This document shows, one piece after another, positions 33,642 to 42,981 of a stretch of DNA of 64,000 nucleotides (positions are counted from its first letter, which is position 1; each line of letters begins with the position of its first letter). The stretch is from Kocuria sp. Its GTDB lineage: Bacteria; Actinomycetota; Actinomycetes; Actinomycetales; Micrococcaceae. The DNA lies in NCBI GenBank assembly GCA_030454085.1, contig JAKDJD010000005.1, positions 1 to 64,000 of the forward strand, written 5' to 3'. Under the pieces are notes generated by a model that saw only the letters and a list, made by a program, of their open reading frames with translations, was not told the DNA's origin and ran no database searches. Position numbers and translations under genes: made by a program.

Positions 33642-36533
33642 TCATGACTCCGGCGTTCCTTCGAAGTAGTCGTACAACTCAGCCGCCACCGGTTTTTCAA
33701 TGTCAAGTCTTATCCTGACGGCGTTCACCAATTCGGAATCGCCTGGCATTCGATAATTTTCCGCTGCGCGGGGGGAAGCTTTACCCAGATAGTAGAACTC
33801 CCGGCTTTCAGCAATATGCCTACGCACAAATAAATGAATTTTTGGAGGATTGACCGGATCTAGAATCTTCCGAACCGTTTTATCTTCAAGTGTTACCCCC
33901 CTCCTGGAATACCAAGTGAAGGTCGAGGTGCCATCGAACGAATCTTCATAATCGATCTGAGATGTTACCCCGATCGATTTATTATAATTAACAAAAACAG
34001 GGCATGTCATCGTGGCAGTATCCACCCTGTATCCGAACATTACCCCCTTTTGGTTCGACCGCCAATTGAGTAGTCTACAAACGTCTTTCTTAGAATATCT
34101 CGAACCGACAACAAGACCGCCCTGCCAGTCGAAACGATGCCTAGCCAGATGCAGAGAAGTATCAATAACATCGTCAACATATGTGCCAAATGAAGAACTG
34201 GACGCGTACAGGTCGGCAAAGTTATTGGAGAGCCGGACGGCATCGGTGAGGCGCGTAACGACTGGATCGTCGCCATATTTCTCGAGCTCTTGTTTCGTAG
34301 AGAACCCAAAGTCCAAAACCCGCAAGCTGGAGAGCAACGACGCGTCGATCGACTTGACCCCTTCACCATTCAAGACCTGCCGCAAGTCTTCTATGGTTGC
34401 GCATCCGCCCTGCACACGCAGGAGATGGCGAAGTACCAGGGCCTCATGTGGTCGCTTACTGCTAAGGACCTCGCTACTCAAGAAGCGCAGAAACTGCGCC
34501 TCTTCTTCGCTGGGGCAGTCACCCACGAGCTCAGCTTCCGCAAGGAAGCTCCAGTAATTTCTTGTCCTGGTAAGTGTCGCGACGAGCAATGGGTCGGCCA
34601 CATCATGAAGCGCCAAATCCAGCAACCGTGGCACTGCCCCAATCCGGCGACCCAGATCTCTGACAGCCTGGCTGAGATTGCCCCAAGTTCCGATCCTCGC
34701 CTGATTCAGCGAGTCGATGATTCGCTGTCGTGCCACTCGGTCGAAGTTGACCCGGGAAACGCCAGCGATACTTGATGACTCGAGAACCTTGGCACGCAGC
34801 TCATCTTTATTCAGCGACGAGTTACCGTATAACGCCATGGGGATGAGAAAGTTATTACTGTAATTCCCAATGAAGTCGATGACACGAAGGTGATCTTTAC
34901 CAGCCGCCTTTCGGAGGCCGCGACCGAGCTGTTGAGTGAATATGATGCTGGATTCCGTACCACGCATCATGACCACCTGATTAATGGAGGGTATATCGAT
35001 ACCCTCATTAAAGATGTCGACAGAAACAAGATAGTCAAGATCGCCATCCGATAGCTGCTGCATCGCCGATTCCCGTTCAGAAACAGGGACTTGCCCAGAG
35101 AGAGCACGCACCTTCAGAGGTTGACCATTAACCACCTTTCCAGTCATCCAACTGGCGACTCTCACAGCCTCGTCATTCCGCGAGCAGAAAATCAGCCCTC
35201 TAACGCCCCCTACGTGACCGTAGGTTTTGATCATCGAAAGAACGTGCCTCATGCGCTCGTCCGTCACCAATTTCGCCAGATCGCTCGTTTCGTTGACGGT
35301 GTTTCCGCTCAAGTCTGTGTAATCGCTGACGCCATAGTAATTAAAAGGAGCCAACATCCCAACCTCTAGGGCATCCTGTAGGCGGATATCGCACGCAACG
35401 TTATAGTCAAATAGCTGGTAAATGTTGAAATCGTCCATACGGTCCGGAGTAGCGGTCAGACCTAATAGAAATTTGGGGGCGAAATAATCTATAATTCGCA
35501 AGTATGTTTTCGAGCCCGCCCGATGAGTTTCATCGATGAGGATGTAGTCAAAATCAGCGGGAGATAATTTCCCGTTCTTAATTGCCTGGTGCATCGACTG
35601 GACTGTCGCAAAAGTCAGGTTTCGATCGCCCTGAAATTTTCCGCCGCCGATGGACCCGATCGCGTCCATGCTGATACCCAGTACACGGGCGAACTCTTCC
35701 TTCGCCTTATTCAGAATGCCCTCGGTGTGCGCTAGGAAGAGGCACCTCTGGGGCTGAGCCTGTTTTACTTCGAGGGCGGCCAGGATCGTCTTTCCCGTCC
35801 CCGTAGCGGAGACGACTAATGCGCGTTTCTCTCCCTCTTGTCTCAGAGTTGTAAGCGCCTCGAGGGCTCGAGCCTGCATCTCATTTGGGGTGATGCCACC
35901 GCTCGGGAGCACGTCACGAGGACCGGCTTCACGTTCTTCTGGCCCAACAAGCGCGACCCAACCCTCTCGATACTGCTCAATCCACTCCGGGGTCAACAGT
36001 TCAGATTTGCGCAGCTGCTTGTCGAGCGCCCGATGAACCTGCTCCGTAATGTGCCCTTCAGGCGCCGCCGCAAATTTCAGGTTCCACTCCTCGTTAGAAA
36101 GCAGCGCCTTTCGGGTGAGATTTGAGCTGCCCACGATGACAGTCTGCCCAGAATCCTGGTCAAAGAGATATCCCTTGGGGTGGAATCCGGATGCTTCATC
36201 CGGATAGACGTGGACATCAATATTCTTCAAGGCCAGCAGTTCAAGGAACATATCAGGATCGTTAAACCCCAAATACGTCGAGGTTATGATGGTTCCCCTG
36301 CCTTGGAAGTCCAGCAAGCATTGTTTCAGTAAGGCCAGGGCCCCGGAACTGATGAATGCCACCGAAAAGACGAACCGATTAGACTTCTTCAGCTCCGTTT
36401 CAAGCGCCCGGAGCATGGTCATTTCCCCATCATTCGAGATGAGCTCCGGGTGCTGGCGTCGGTCCGATGCTGCAAGACGATCGACAAACCCGTACTCGAG
36501 ATCTGCGCGAAGTCCCGATTGTGATGCCGTCAT
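33642..36533 (-). CDS. PLD-nuclease/SF2-helicase protein with DUF3427 C-terminus
   Basis: A 963-residue multidomain protein. A phospholipase D-type nuclease domain (about 35-180) carries one HKD motif (His118-x-Lys120-x4-Asp125, then GSSN 135-138). An SF2 helicase/restriction-type motor follows: Walker A SATGTGKT (242-249), DETH (334-337), LGLTATP (357-363) and motif VI QQLGRGLRK. About residues 640-960 match DUF3427 as I recall it, including the QxGVMFGYRVD-like segment. One HKD implies dimerisation. Base composition is well below the surroundings (AT-rich tracts such as 33979-33994), so recent transfer is likely. The ATG start overlaps the Nudix gene stop by ATGA. Likely a DNA-targeting defence protein. 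Confidence 0.85.
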   Translation of the reverse strand: MTASQSGLRADLEYGFVDRLAASDRRQHPELISNDGEMTMLRALETELKKSNRFVFSVAFISSGALALLKQCLLDFQGRGTIITSTYLGFNDPDMFLELLALKNIDVHVYPDEASGFHPKGYLFDQDSGQTVIVGSSNLTRKALLSNEEWNLKFAAAPEGHITEQVHRALDKQLRKSELLTPEWIEQYREGWVALVGPEEREAGPRDVLPSGGITPNEMQARALEALTTLRQEGEKRALVVSATGTGKTILAALEVKQAQPQRCLFLAHTEGILNKAKEEFARVLGISMDAIGSIGGGKFQGDRNLTFATVQSMHQAIKNGKLSPADFDYILIDETHRAGSKTYLRIIDYFAPKFLLGLTATPDRMDDFNIYQLFDYNVACDIRLQDALEVGMLAPFNYYGVSDYTDLSGNTVNETSDLAKLVTDERMRHVLSMIKTYGHVGGVRGLIFCSRNDEAVRVASWMTGKVVNGQPLKVRALSGQVPVSERESAMQQLSDGDLDYLVSVDIFNEGIDIPSINQVVMMRGTESSIIFTQQLGRGLRKAAGKDHLRVIDFIGNYSNNFLIPMALYGNSSLNKDELRAKVLESSSIAGVSRVNFDRVARQRIIDSLNQARIGTWGNLSQAVRDLGRRIGAVPRLLDLALHDVADPLLVATLTRTRNYWSFLAEAELVGDCPSEEEAQFLRFLSSEVLSSKRPHEALVLRHLLRVQGGCATIEDLRQVLNGEGVKSIDASLLSSLRVLDFGFSTKQELEKYGDDPVVTRLTDAVRLSNNFADLYASSSSFGTYVDDVIDTSLHLARHRFDWQGGLVVGSRYSKKDVCRLLNWRSNQKGVMFGYRVDTATMTCPVFVNYNKSIGVTSQIDYEDSFDGTSTFTWYSRRGVTLEDKTVRKILDPVNPPKIHLFVRRHIAESREFYYLGKASPRAAENYRMPGDSELVNAVRIRLDIEKPVAAELYDYFEGTPES

Positions 36534-36928
36534 GGGCGATTATCGCCCTGTATGATCTCCACCGCCGGCACATCTGCGGGTGCCCAGGAGAGCACGCTGA
36601 GTTCACTCACGGGAACCCAGCGAATTTCGGAGTGTTCGGAAAGTTCAGGATCTGAGCCCTTGAGTGTACACCTATACGTAGACAGGACGACGATTCCGAA
36701 GTCGTACTCGTGCTCGGTCGCGGTGACAAATTCACCGACCTCTACTTCGCAGTTTAGCTCTTCGCGCATTTCCCGAGCTAAAGCCAATTGAGGCGTTTCT
36801 CCCGCGCCAATTTTGCCACCCGGAAACTCCCAATAGCCCTCTAGAGTCATTCCGGGCCCCCGCCGTGCTGCGAACACAGCATCACCACGCGTCAGGATTG
36901 CACCGACAACTTCAATTCGCTTCTTCAT
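36530..36928 (-). CDS. MutT-like Nudix hydrolase paired with the DUF3427 helicase
   Basis: A 132-residue Nudix hydrolase of the (deoxy)nucleoside triphosphate pyrophosphohydrolase type. The Nudix box is complete: GGKIGAGETPQLALA followed by REMREEL. The start is ATG 36928 behind AGGAGC. It is the first gene of a two-gene operon and overlaps the helicase gene by 4 bp, so they are translated together. Like its partner it has lower GC than the chromosome. It might sanitise modified nucleotides or hydrolyse a nucleotide signal; the tight pairing suggests a joint role. A 200-bp upstream gap (36929-37130) separates it from the permease gene. Confidence 0.83.
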   Translation of the reverse strand: MKKRIEVVGAILTRGDAVFAARRGPGMTLEGYWEFPGGKIGAGETPQLALAREMREELNCEVEVGEFVTATEHEYDFGIVVLSTYRCTLKGSDPELSEHSEIRWVPVSELSVLSWAPADVPAVEIIQGDNRP

Positions 36929-37130
36929 ATGTGCTCCTGACTCAACCCCGACGGTGTGCCCTCAACCACTGGGACCTTACCAAAGCTCGCATGCCTGACT
37001 CGCACCCTACTGGCCGAAAAGAGGATAGCTAAATATCTCACATCCTGAGATTCCGCGTCCTCATCCTGCTAGCTCGGCGTATGCTCAGGCGTCAATATTG
37101 TAGGCCTGCCCTGAGATGCAAGGAGTCATC

Positions 37131-38657
37131 ATGACCTCTGGGCTATTTCGCACCAAGTCCGTCGAGCAGAGCATTCGGGACACCGAAGAACCCGAGCATC
37201 AGCTCAAGAAGAATCTCGGTGCACTCGATCTCATCGTCTTCGGCGTCGGCGTGTGCATCGGAGCGGGCATCTTCGTGCTGACGGGTCATGCCGCCGCAAC
37301 CAATGCGGGACCCGCCATTGTCCTGTCCTTCCTGATCGCCGGGCTCGCCTGTGGGCTGGCGGCCATGTGCTACGCCGAGCTGGCCTCGACCGTGCCCGTC
37401 GCCGGTTCCGCCTACACCTTCACGTACGCGACCCTCGGAGAGCTGGCCGCCTGGATCATCGGGTGGGACCTCATCCTCGAATTCACGGTCGGCGCGGCCG
37501 CACTGGCGACGTCCTTCAGTCAATACTTGGGGGTCCTGCTCGCGGATACGCCGCTCGCCATCCCGGACGCCCTGGCCTCGACCGAGACCGGCTGGATCAA
37601 CCTCCCTGCGTTCCTGCTGGTCGCGGCCCTGACGGTCGTCCTGATCACCGGCGTCAAGCTGTCGAGCCGGCTCAACCAGGTGGTCACCGGCATCAAGCTC
37701 CTGGTCGTCGTCGCCGTGATCATCGTCGGCATCTTCTTCGTCAAGGTCTCCAACTGGGTTCCGTTCATCCCGCCCGCCCAAGGAGCCAGCGAGGCCGACG
37801 GCAGCGCACTCACGCTCCCCCTGGTCCAGTCGATCTTCGGCATCGCGCCCAGCGTATTCGGCATCGGGGGCGTCTTCGCGGCCGCGGCCATGGTGTTCTT
37901 CGCGTTCATCGGCTTCGACATCGTGGCCACCACGGCCGAGGAGACACGCAACCCGCAAAGGAACCTGCCCATCGGCATCTTCGGTTCCCTGGCCATCGTC
38001 ACCATCTTGTACGCCGGCGTCTCTCTGGTCATCACCGGCATGCAGAACTACAAGGACATTGATCCGAAGGACGGCGCCCCACTCGCCACAGCCTTCACCA
38101 ACAACGGCCTCCCGGCCATGGGCAACATCATCGCGATCGGCGCCTGCATCGGACTGATCGTGGTGACCATGATCTTGTTCCTCGGCCAGACCCGCGTCGG
38201 CTTCTCGATGTCACGCGACAACCTGCTCCCCCAGGCTTTGGGCAAGACACACCCCAAGTTCAGGACGCCGTACCGCTTCACGATGCTCGCCGGCCTGGCC
38301 ATCGCGCTGCTCGCAGCCTTCGTTCCGCTGGCCAAACTCGCCGACCTCGTGAACATCGGTACCCTCTCGGCCTTCGTTCTGGTCTCCGTGGGCGTGATCG
38401 TCCTCCGCAAGAAGCGGCCCGATCTGAAACGCTCCTTCAAGGTTCCGTTCGTTCCTGTCCTCCCGATCGTCTCAGCGATCGTCTGCTTCTACCTGATGAT
38501 GAACCTGCCCCTGGAAACGTGGATCCGCTTCGTCATCTGGCTCGCCCTCGGCATCGTGGTCTACTTCCTCTATTCGCGGCGGCACAGCAGGATCGGGCGG
38601 AACTCCTCGGAAGACGCCTCGCCAGAAAACCCGGAGGCGGCCGTCTCGATAGACTGA
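37131..38657 (+). CDS. APC-family amino acid permease (cationic amino acid transporter-like)
   Basis: A 508-residue permease with about 12-14 membrane segments. The first segment carries the APC consensus GVGVCIGAGIFVLTGHAA, and the CAT-like motif FFAFIGFDIVATTAEETRNP lies in the middle. The basic N-terminus and charged C-terminal tail are cytoplasmic. ATG 37131 is preceded by AAGGAG (37119-37124); an ATG five codons upstream is less likely. Substrate is not determinable. GC returns to the high chromosomal level from here on. Confidence 0.87.
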   Translation: MTSGLFRTKSVEQSIRDTEEPEHQLKKNLGALDLIVFGVGVCIGAGIFVLTGHAAATNAGPAIVLSFLIAGLACGLAAMCYAELASTVPVAGSAYTFTYATLGELAAWIIGWDLILEFTVGAAALATSFSQYLGVLLADTPLAIPDALASTETGWINLPAFLLVAALTVVLITGVKLSSRLNQVVTGIKLLVVVAVIIVGIFFVKVSNWVPFIPPAQGASEADGSALTLPLVQSIFGIAPSVFGIGGVFAAAAMVFFAFIGFDIVATTAEETRNPQRNLPIGIFGSLAIVTILYAGVSLVITGMQNYKDIDPKDGAPLATAFTNNGLPAMGNIIAIGACIGLIVVTMILFLGQTRVGFSMSRDNLLPQALGKTHPKFRTPYRFTMLAGLAIALLAAFVPLAKLADLVNIGTLSAFVLVSVGVIVLRKKRPDLKRSFKVPFVPVLPIVSAIVCFYLMMNLPLETWIRFVIWLALGIVVYFLYSRRHSRIGRNSSEDASPENPEAAVSID

Positions 38658-38664
38658 CCGTCCT

Positions 38665-39690
38665 ATGGCACGTCGACCCAGAGCCTCAAGTCCCGTCCCG
38701 CCACGCGACGGCGTTTCACCAACGCGCGTCAGACTCCCCGCGAGCGGCGGGTACGGGACCGTCGCGGACTTCCTCACCGATCGATTCCCTCCGCACGACG
38801 CCGGGTTCACCCGTGAGCTCTTCGTCCAAGGAGACGTCTTCCACGCGGACGGCACCCCGTTGGACGCCGATGCCGCGTTCGTGCCCGGCGGCCACGTGTG
38901 GGTGTTCCGACCCCTGCCCCACGAGCCCGAGCTGCCCGGAGACCTGCCGATCCTCTACGAGGACGACCACGTGCTCGCCGTCGACAAGCCTCATTCGCTC
39001 CCGGTGACGCCCCGCGGTTCGTTCGTCCGGCAGACCGCAGTCACGAAACTGCGGAACAGCACCGGGAACAAGGACCTGACGCCCGCGCACCGACTCGACC
39101 GGCTCACGGCGGGGGTGCTCCTCTTCGCCAAGACACGCGAGGCCCGCGGCCCGCTTCAGGGACTGTTCGAACTCCAACGGGTATCGAAGACGTACGAACT
39201 CATCGCCCCGCTGGAACCGGTGGTCCCTGAACGGCCGGACGCCAACGACGTCGTCCCTCCCCGAACTCTGCCGAAGTATCCGGCGGAGCCGCACATGGTC
39301 CGGTCGCGCATCGTCAAGGACTCCACCGCCCTCCAGGCGCGAGAGGTGGAGGGACCGCCCAACGCGATCACGGGCGTGGTGCTCCTCCACGAGCTCGGCA
39401 ATACCGGTTGGGGTCTGTACGGAGCGAACCCGTTGTCAGGCAAGACCCACCAGATCAGAGTCCACCTGAATTCCCTCGGCAGGCCGATCTACGGCGATCC
39501 TCTGTACCCGCAGATCAGGAACGACGAATTGGTGCGCCCGATCGGTCGACTCCAGTTGCTGGCCCGGGAAATCCTCCTCAAACATCCGTTCACTCAGGAG
39601 TACCTTCGCATCCGATCAGACCGTAACCTGGGGATCAGCACGTTCGCCGATTCCACCGGAATCGGATCCGCCGACCGGGAGGAACCATGA
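38665..39690 (+). CDS. RluA-family pseudouridine synthase
   Basis: A 341-residue RNA pseudouridine synthase. The catalytic aspartate lies in HRLDRLTAGVLLFAK, followed by LFELQRVSKTYE and the C-terminal GKTHQIRVHLNSLGRPIYGDPLYP motif. The RNA target is not clear. It is 7 bp after the permease gene and overlaps the downstream GH76-like gene by 4 bp (ATGA), so the two are translationally coupled. Confidence 0.87.
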   Translation: MARRPRASSPVPPRDGVSPTRVRLPASGGYGTVADFLTDRFPPHDAGFTRELFVQGDVFHADGTPLDADAAFVPGGHVWVFRPLPHEPELPGDLPILYEDDHVLAVDKPHSLPVTPRGSFVRQTAVTKLRNSTGNKDLTPAHRLDRLTAGVLLFAKTREARGPLQGLFELQRVSKTYELIAPLEPVVPERPDANDVVPPRTLPKYPAEPHMVRSRIVKDSTALQAREVEGPPNAITGVVLLHELGNTGWGLYGANPLSGKTHQIRVHLNSLGRPIYGDPLYPQIRNDELVRPIGRLQLLAREILLKHPFTQEYLRIRSDRNLGISTFADSTGIGSADREEP

Positions 39691-40955
39691 GCAACGAGAC
39701 CCATCCGACCACGCCGAATGCCCCGAGCGATCGGTCCCGCACCGTCACGGCCTCCCGCGGCCTGTTCTTCAGCGCCAAACAGAAGGACAAGGCCGAGTAT
39801 GCTCAGCGGGCCGAACGGGCCTCGTACTCCGTGAACCGCTTGTTCGTCCACCGGCTCATGCATGTGCCCGGAACCCTGATCGGCGAACCGACGCTCCCGC
39901 CCGTCCAAGGGCTCCGGAAAAAGGTCACCGACTGGAACTACTGGTGGCAGGCCCACCTCCTGGACGCCTTCGTGGACGCGGGCCAGCGAGCCGCCGGTTC
40001 CGGGCGCGATTCCGCGGCCAAATGGGTCATCGACCAGAGCCACCGGCTGCTCCGCGGTATCCGGGTCCACAACTTCGGCACCTACGTGAATGCCTACTAC
40101 GACGACATGGCCTGGCTCGTCCTCGCCGCGCAGAGACTCAACGCGCTCTCCCATCAGGTCAACGGCACTGGTTCGGCACCAGCCCAGGAAGTGGGCCGCA
40201 CCCTCTACCCCCAATTGCGCAAAGCCGTGACAGAGGATCTCGGCGGTGGGGCTTTCTGGTCCAAGGCGGAAGATTTCAAGAACCTTCCCGCTTCCGGCCC
40301 CATCGCAATTGCCCTGGCCAGGGCCGGCGAGCACGAGGCCGCGGGTCGGCTCGTCGAGTGGTTCCGCAGCAACCTGTGGTCACCGGAGAAGGGCTACCTG
40401 GACGGGATCAAACTGGTGCTCCAGCGGGACGGGTCCCGCGAACACGCACTCCAAGAAGCCGCATTCCCCTACAACCAGGGTGTTGCCATCGGGGCACACT
40501 TGGAGACCCCAGGCAGCGACCTGCGGCACGTCGAGGATGTCATCCGGCTGGTCCTGGAGCGCTTCACCGTCCCTCATATGGAGGGAGACACAGAATTCCG
40601 TGTTCTCGACACTCGTGGTTCGGGAGACGGCGGGCTGTTCGCCGGCATCCTGGCCCGTTACCTGGCAAACGCTGCCCAGGACGCGCGGGTGGATCCCAAA
40701 CTGCGAAGCGCCGTCCGGGAGGCCGTCATCGCCACGGGCGAGTTGCTGTGGGCCGGCCGGCGTGAATACGACCCCGATCTGCCGCTCAACGAACCGGGAA
40801 TCGACGTCACCGAGATCCGAGGTGAGTCGGTGGTTCTCTTCTCCCCCGACGCCACCCGTCACAGCGCCGAGACCCTCGGGACCGGAGCCAAGGTCGAGTT
40901 GAGCTCGCAGATTCAGGCATGGACCATCCTCGAGGCCGCCCACCGGCTGACGTAG
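39687..40955 (+). CDS. Glycoside hydrolase family 76-like protein (predicted alpha-1,6-mannanase fold), cytoplasmic
   Basis: A 422-residue protein with the GH76 signature NAYYDDMAWLVLA (the two adjacent aspartates are the catalytic pair in this family) and the segments SKAEDFKNLPASGPIAIALAR, EAAFPYNQGVAIGAHLE and DTRGSGDGGLFAGILARYL. There is no signal peptide or membrane segment. A secreted mannanase would need one, so it should act in the cytoplasm, perhaps on an internal oligomannoside, or have another role. It is translationally coupled to a pseudouridine synthase. Confidence 0.8.
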   Translation: MSNETHPTTPNAPSDRSRTVTASRGLFFSAKQKDKAEYAQRAERASYSVNRLFVHRLMHVPGTLIGEPTLPPVQGLRKKVTDWNYWWQAHLLDAFVDAGQRAAGSGRDSAAKWVIDQSHRLLRGIRVHNFGTYVNAYYDDMAWLVLAAQRLNALSHQVNGTGSAPAQEVGRTLYPQLRKAVTEDLGGGAFWSKAEDFKNLPASGPIAIALARAGEHEAAGRLVEWFRSNLWSPEKGYLDGIKLVLQRDGSREHALQEAAFPYNQGVAIGAHLETPGSDLRHVEDVIRLVLERFTVPHMEGDTEFRVLDTRGSGDGGLFAGILARYLANAAQDARVDPKLRSAVREAVIATGELLWAGRREYDPDLPLNEPGIDVTEIRGESVVLFSPDATRHSAETLGTGAKVELSSQIQAWTILEAAHRLT

Positions 40956-41186
40956 GCCACAGGTTCGGACGTTCCGGCGGTACGTCTGTACGGCCGGGGG
41001 CGGTTCGGCGCTCCGGCGGTACACCGGAGTGCTCTGCCAGTACGGCGCTCCGTCCGGGGTGCCCCAGTGGCGGCACTGTCGCAGGGGCGGGCGTGGCTGA
41101 CTTCGACGGCCCCTGCGACCCGGTTGCGTTCTCCACCGGCAGCTCCCGGCATTGGTGGGCTTCGTTGAGGCGGTGGTTGCCCGATT

Positions 41187-41393
41187 CGGTGGCGATTACC
41201 TGCCTTATGTGGGGGATAGAGCTCCACCTAACGCTTGTAAACGCCTCTCATTCCGGTAACCGCCACAGAACAGGGCATCGTGGGCACGGCGACGTCGTCG
41301 GAGACCCCCTCCCCATCGGGTAACCGCCACCCAACCGCGTCTCGCGACACCCGTCTCACGGCGAGGTGGCGCGATCGTGCGGATTGGCGGGCC
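41187..41393. repeat. intergenic repeat cluster (GGTAAYCGCCAC units plus REP-like core)
   Basis: The 595-bp gap 40956-41550 has no convincing gene. It holds three copies of GGTAAYCGCCAC: one on the minus strand (41200-41189) and two on the plus strand (41255-41266 and 41319-41330). Two of them share further sequence (GAA..GGGCA). A GAGGTGGCGCGATCGTGC core at 41363 resembles the repeat at 31206. Short GC-rich repeats (TCCGGCGGTAC) occur at about 40974 and 41011. Confidence 0.55.
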
Positions 41394-41550
41394 AAAACAG
41401 CACGCCGCTACAACCTCGCGGCGGGGCGGTCGCGGCGGGGCGGCCGCGTCGGGGATCGGCACCCCGCTTCGGTTCAGCGGGTAGCCGAACCCGCCGAACA
41501 AAACCTCAAATGGCTAGGCATCACACCAACCCGTGAGATAGAACCGAATT

Positions 41551-42096
41551 ATGAGCAGAGTACGCACCCCGGATCCCACTCCGGGCTGGCTCTCGGAAGA
41601 AGAGCTGGCTCAGGCCCGACAGCAACTTCCGATGGTCTATGTCCAAGCCGTCCCGGTGACGCTGGACCCCCTGGGCTGTGTCAGCGATGTGGGGCTCCTG
41701 CTACGACCGAACGATGAAGGCAACATGATCCGGTCCTTCGTCTCGGGGAGGGTCCACTATCGGGAGACCGTGCGGGCGGCCCTGTTGCGCCATCTCGAGA
41801 AGGACCTCGGGCCCCTCGCGATGCCGCAGTTGCCGCCCTCTCTGACCCCGTTCACGATCGCCGAGTATTTCCCGCATCCGTCCCAGTCCGGCCTCACCGA
41901 CGACAGGCAGCACGCCGTGGCCCTCTGCTACGTGATCCCGGTGAATGGCGACTGCGAACCGCGCCAGGACGCCCTGCAACTGTCCTGGCTCACCCCGGAA
42001 GAGGCACTGCGAGAAGAAGTCCAGGAAGAATTCGAAGGCGGAAGCGGGGATCTGGTCCGCAGGGCCCTCGCCTACGCAGGATGGGGACGTTGTTGA
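41551..42096 (+). CDS. Nudix-like DUF4916 family protein
   Basis: A 181-residue actinobacterial protein of the DUF4916 type, a Nudix-fold family. It has the family sequences MVYVQAVPVTLDPLGCVSDVG, SFVSGRVHYRETVRAALLRH and HAVALCYVIPVNGDCEPRQDAL. A canonical Nudix box is not visible, so catalysis is doubtful. A TAGAAC box ends 6 bases before the ATG, which suggests a leaderless transcript. Its stop overlaps the next ATG by TGATG. Confidence 0.78.
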   Translation: MSRVRTPDPTPGWLSEEELAQARQQLPMVYVQAVPVTLDPLGCVSDVGLLLRPNDEGNMIRSFVSGRVHYRETVRAALLRHLEKDLGPLAMPQLPPSLTPFTIAEYFPHPSQSGLTDDRQHAVALCYVIPVNGDCEPRQDALQLSWLTPEEALREEVQEEFEGGSGDLVRRALAYAGWGRC

Positions 42097-42953
42097 TGCA
42101 AGAGAACACCAAGAAGACCATCGTCATCACCGGTGCCTCGGACGGCATCGGTGCCGCGGCCGCGCGCCGGCTGAGTTCGGCGGGGCACGACGTCGTCGTG
42201 GTCGGACGGTCGCCGGAGAAGACTCGATCCGTCGCGGAGTCGATCGGTGCACGCCATTTCGTCGCCGATTACTCCGACCTGTCTCAGGTGCACGCGCTCG
42301 CGTCGGACATCGCAGAATCCACCGACCGCATCGACGTCCTGGCCAATAACGCGGGCGGCATCTTCGGCAAGGGCCGGTGGATCACGACCGACGGCCACGA
42401 GATGACCTTCCAGGTCAATTACCTCGCGCAGTTCTACCTGACGCGGTTGCTCATAGACCGGCTCATCTCATCGAACGCCACCGTGATCAATACGTCCTCC
42501 TTGGTCCACCGCCTCTTTTCGCGCTTCTCGCTCGAGGACCTCGACGCGGAGAATCGGTACGACCCACGGACCGCCTATGGAAACGCCAAACTCGCCGACT
42601 TGCTCCACGCCCAGGAATTGTCGCGCAGGTACGGCCACCTCGGCCTCACCTCGGCCTCGTTCCATCCGGGTGTGATCAGCAGCAATTTCGCTCAGGAGTC
42701 CGTTGCGGGCGCCGGCGTCGATGCCCTCTATCGCGGCCCCGCACAGAAGCTGCTCAGCGGTCCGGACCAAGGGGCCGACACCCTTGTCTGGCTCGCGGAG
42801 GCGGCACCGTGGGCCGACTTCGGCTCCGGCGGATACTTCGCCAAGAAGAAGCCCGCGAGCATCGCTCGGCCGGCGCAGGATCCGTTGACCGCCTACAAGC
42901 TCTGGGAAACCTCCGAGCAAATGATCGAGGGCCTGCCGGACCTGGCTTCCTGA
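42096..42953 (+). CDS. Short-chain dehydrogenase/reductase
   Basis: A 285-residue SDR with the NAD(P)-binding motif TGASDGIGAA near the N-terminus, NNAGG in the central fold, an active-site Ser in INTSSLVH and catalytic Tyr/Lys in AYGNAKLAD. The Arg in GRSPEKTRS after beta-2 suggests NADPH preference. It resembles retinol dehydrogenase/WW-domain oxidoreductase-like SDRs; the substrate is unknown. ATG 42096 overlaps the upstream stop; an ATG at 42081 is an in-frame alternative. Confidence 0.82.
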   Translation: MQENTKKTIVITGASDGIGAAAARRLSSAGHDVVVVGRSPEKTRSVAESIGARHFVADYSDLSQVHALASDIAESTDRIDVLANNAGGIFGKGRWITTDGHEMTFQVNYLAQFYLTRLLIDRLISSNATVINTSSLVHRLFSRFSLEDLDAENRYDPRTAYGNAKLADLLHAQELSRRYGHLGLTSASFHPGVISSNFAQESVAGAGVDALYRGPAQKLLSGPDQGADTLVWLAEAAPWADFGSGGYFAKKKPASIARPAQDPLTAYKLWETSEQMIEGLPDLAS

Positions 42954-42968
42954 TCCTCACGGACCCTC

Positions 42969-42974
42969 TAGGAT
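42969..42974 (+). promoter_or_regulatory. -10 box of a probably leaderless tgt transcript
   Basis: TAGGAT ends 7 bases before GTG 42982 with no Shine-Dalgarno sequence between. Confidence 0.5.
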
Positions 42975-42981
42975 AGGTCTG

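Noticed and set aside
40919..41323. Possible 134-codon gene in the repeat-rich gap
   Set aside because: It overlaps the end of the GH76-like gene, has no start signal and covers the repeats. Composition is that of non-coding high-GC DNA.
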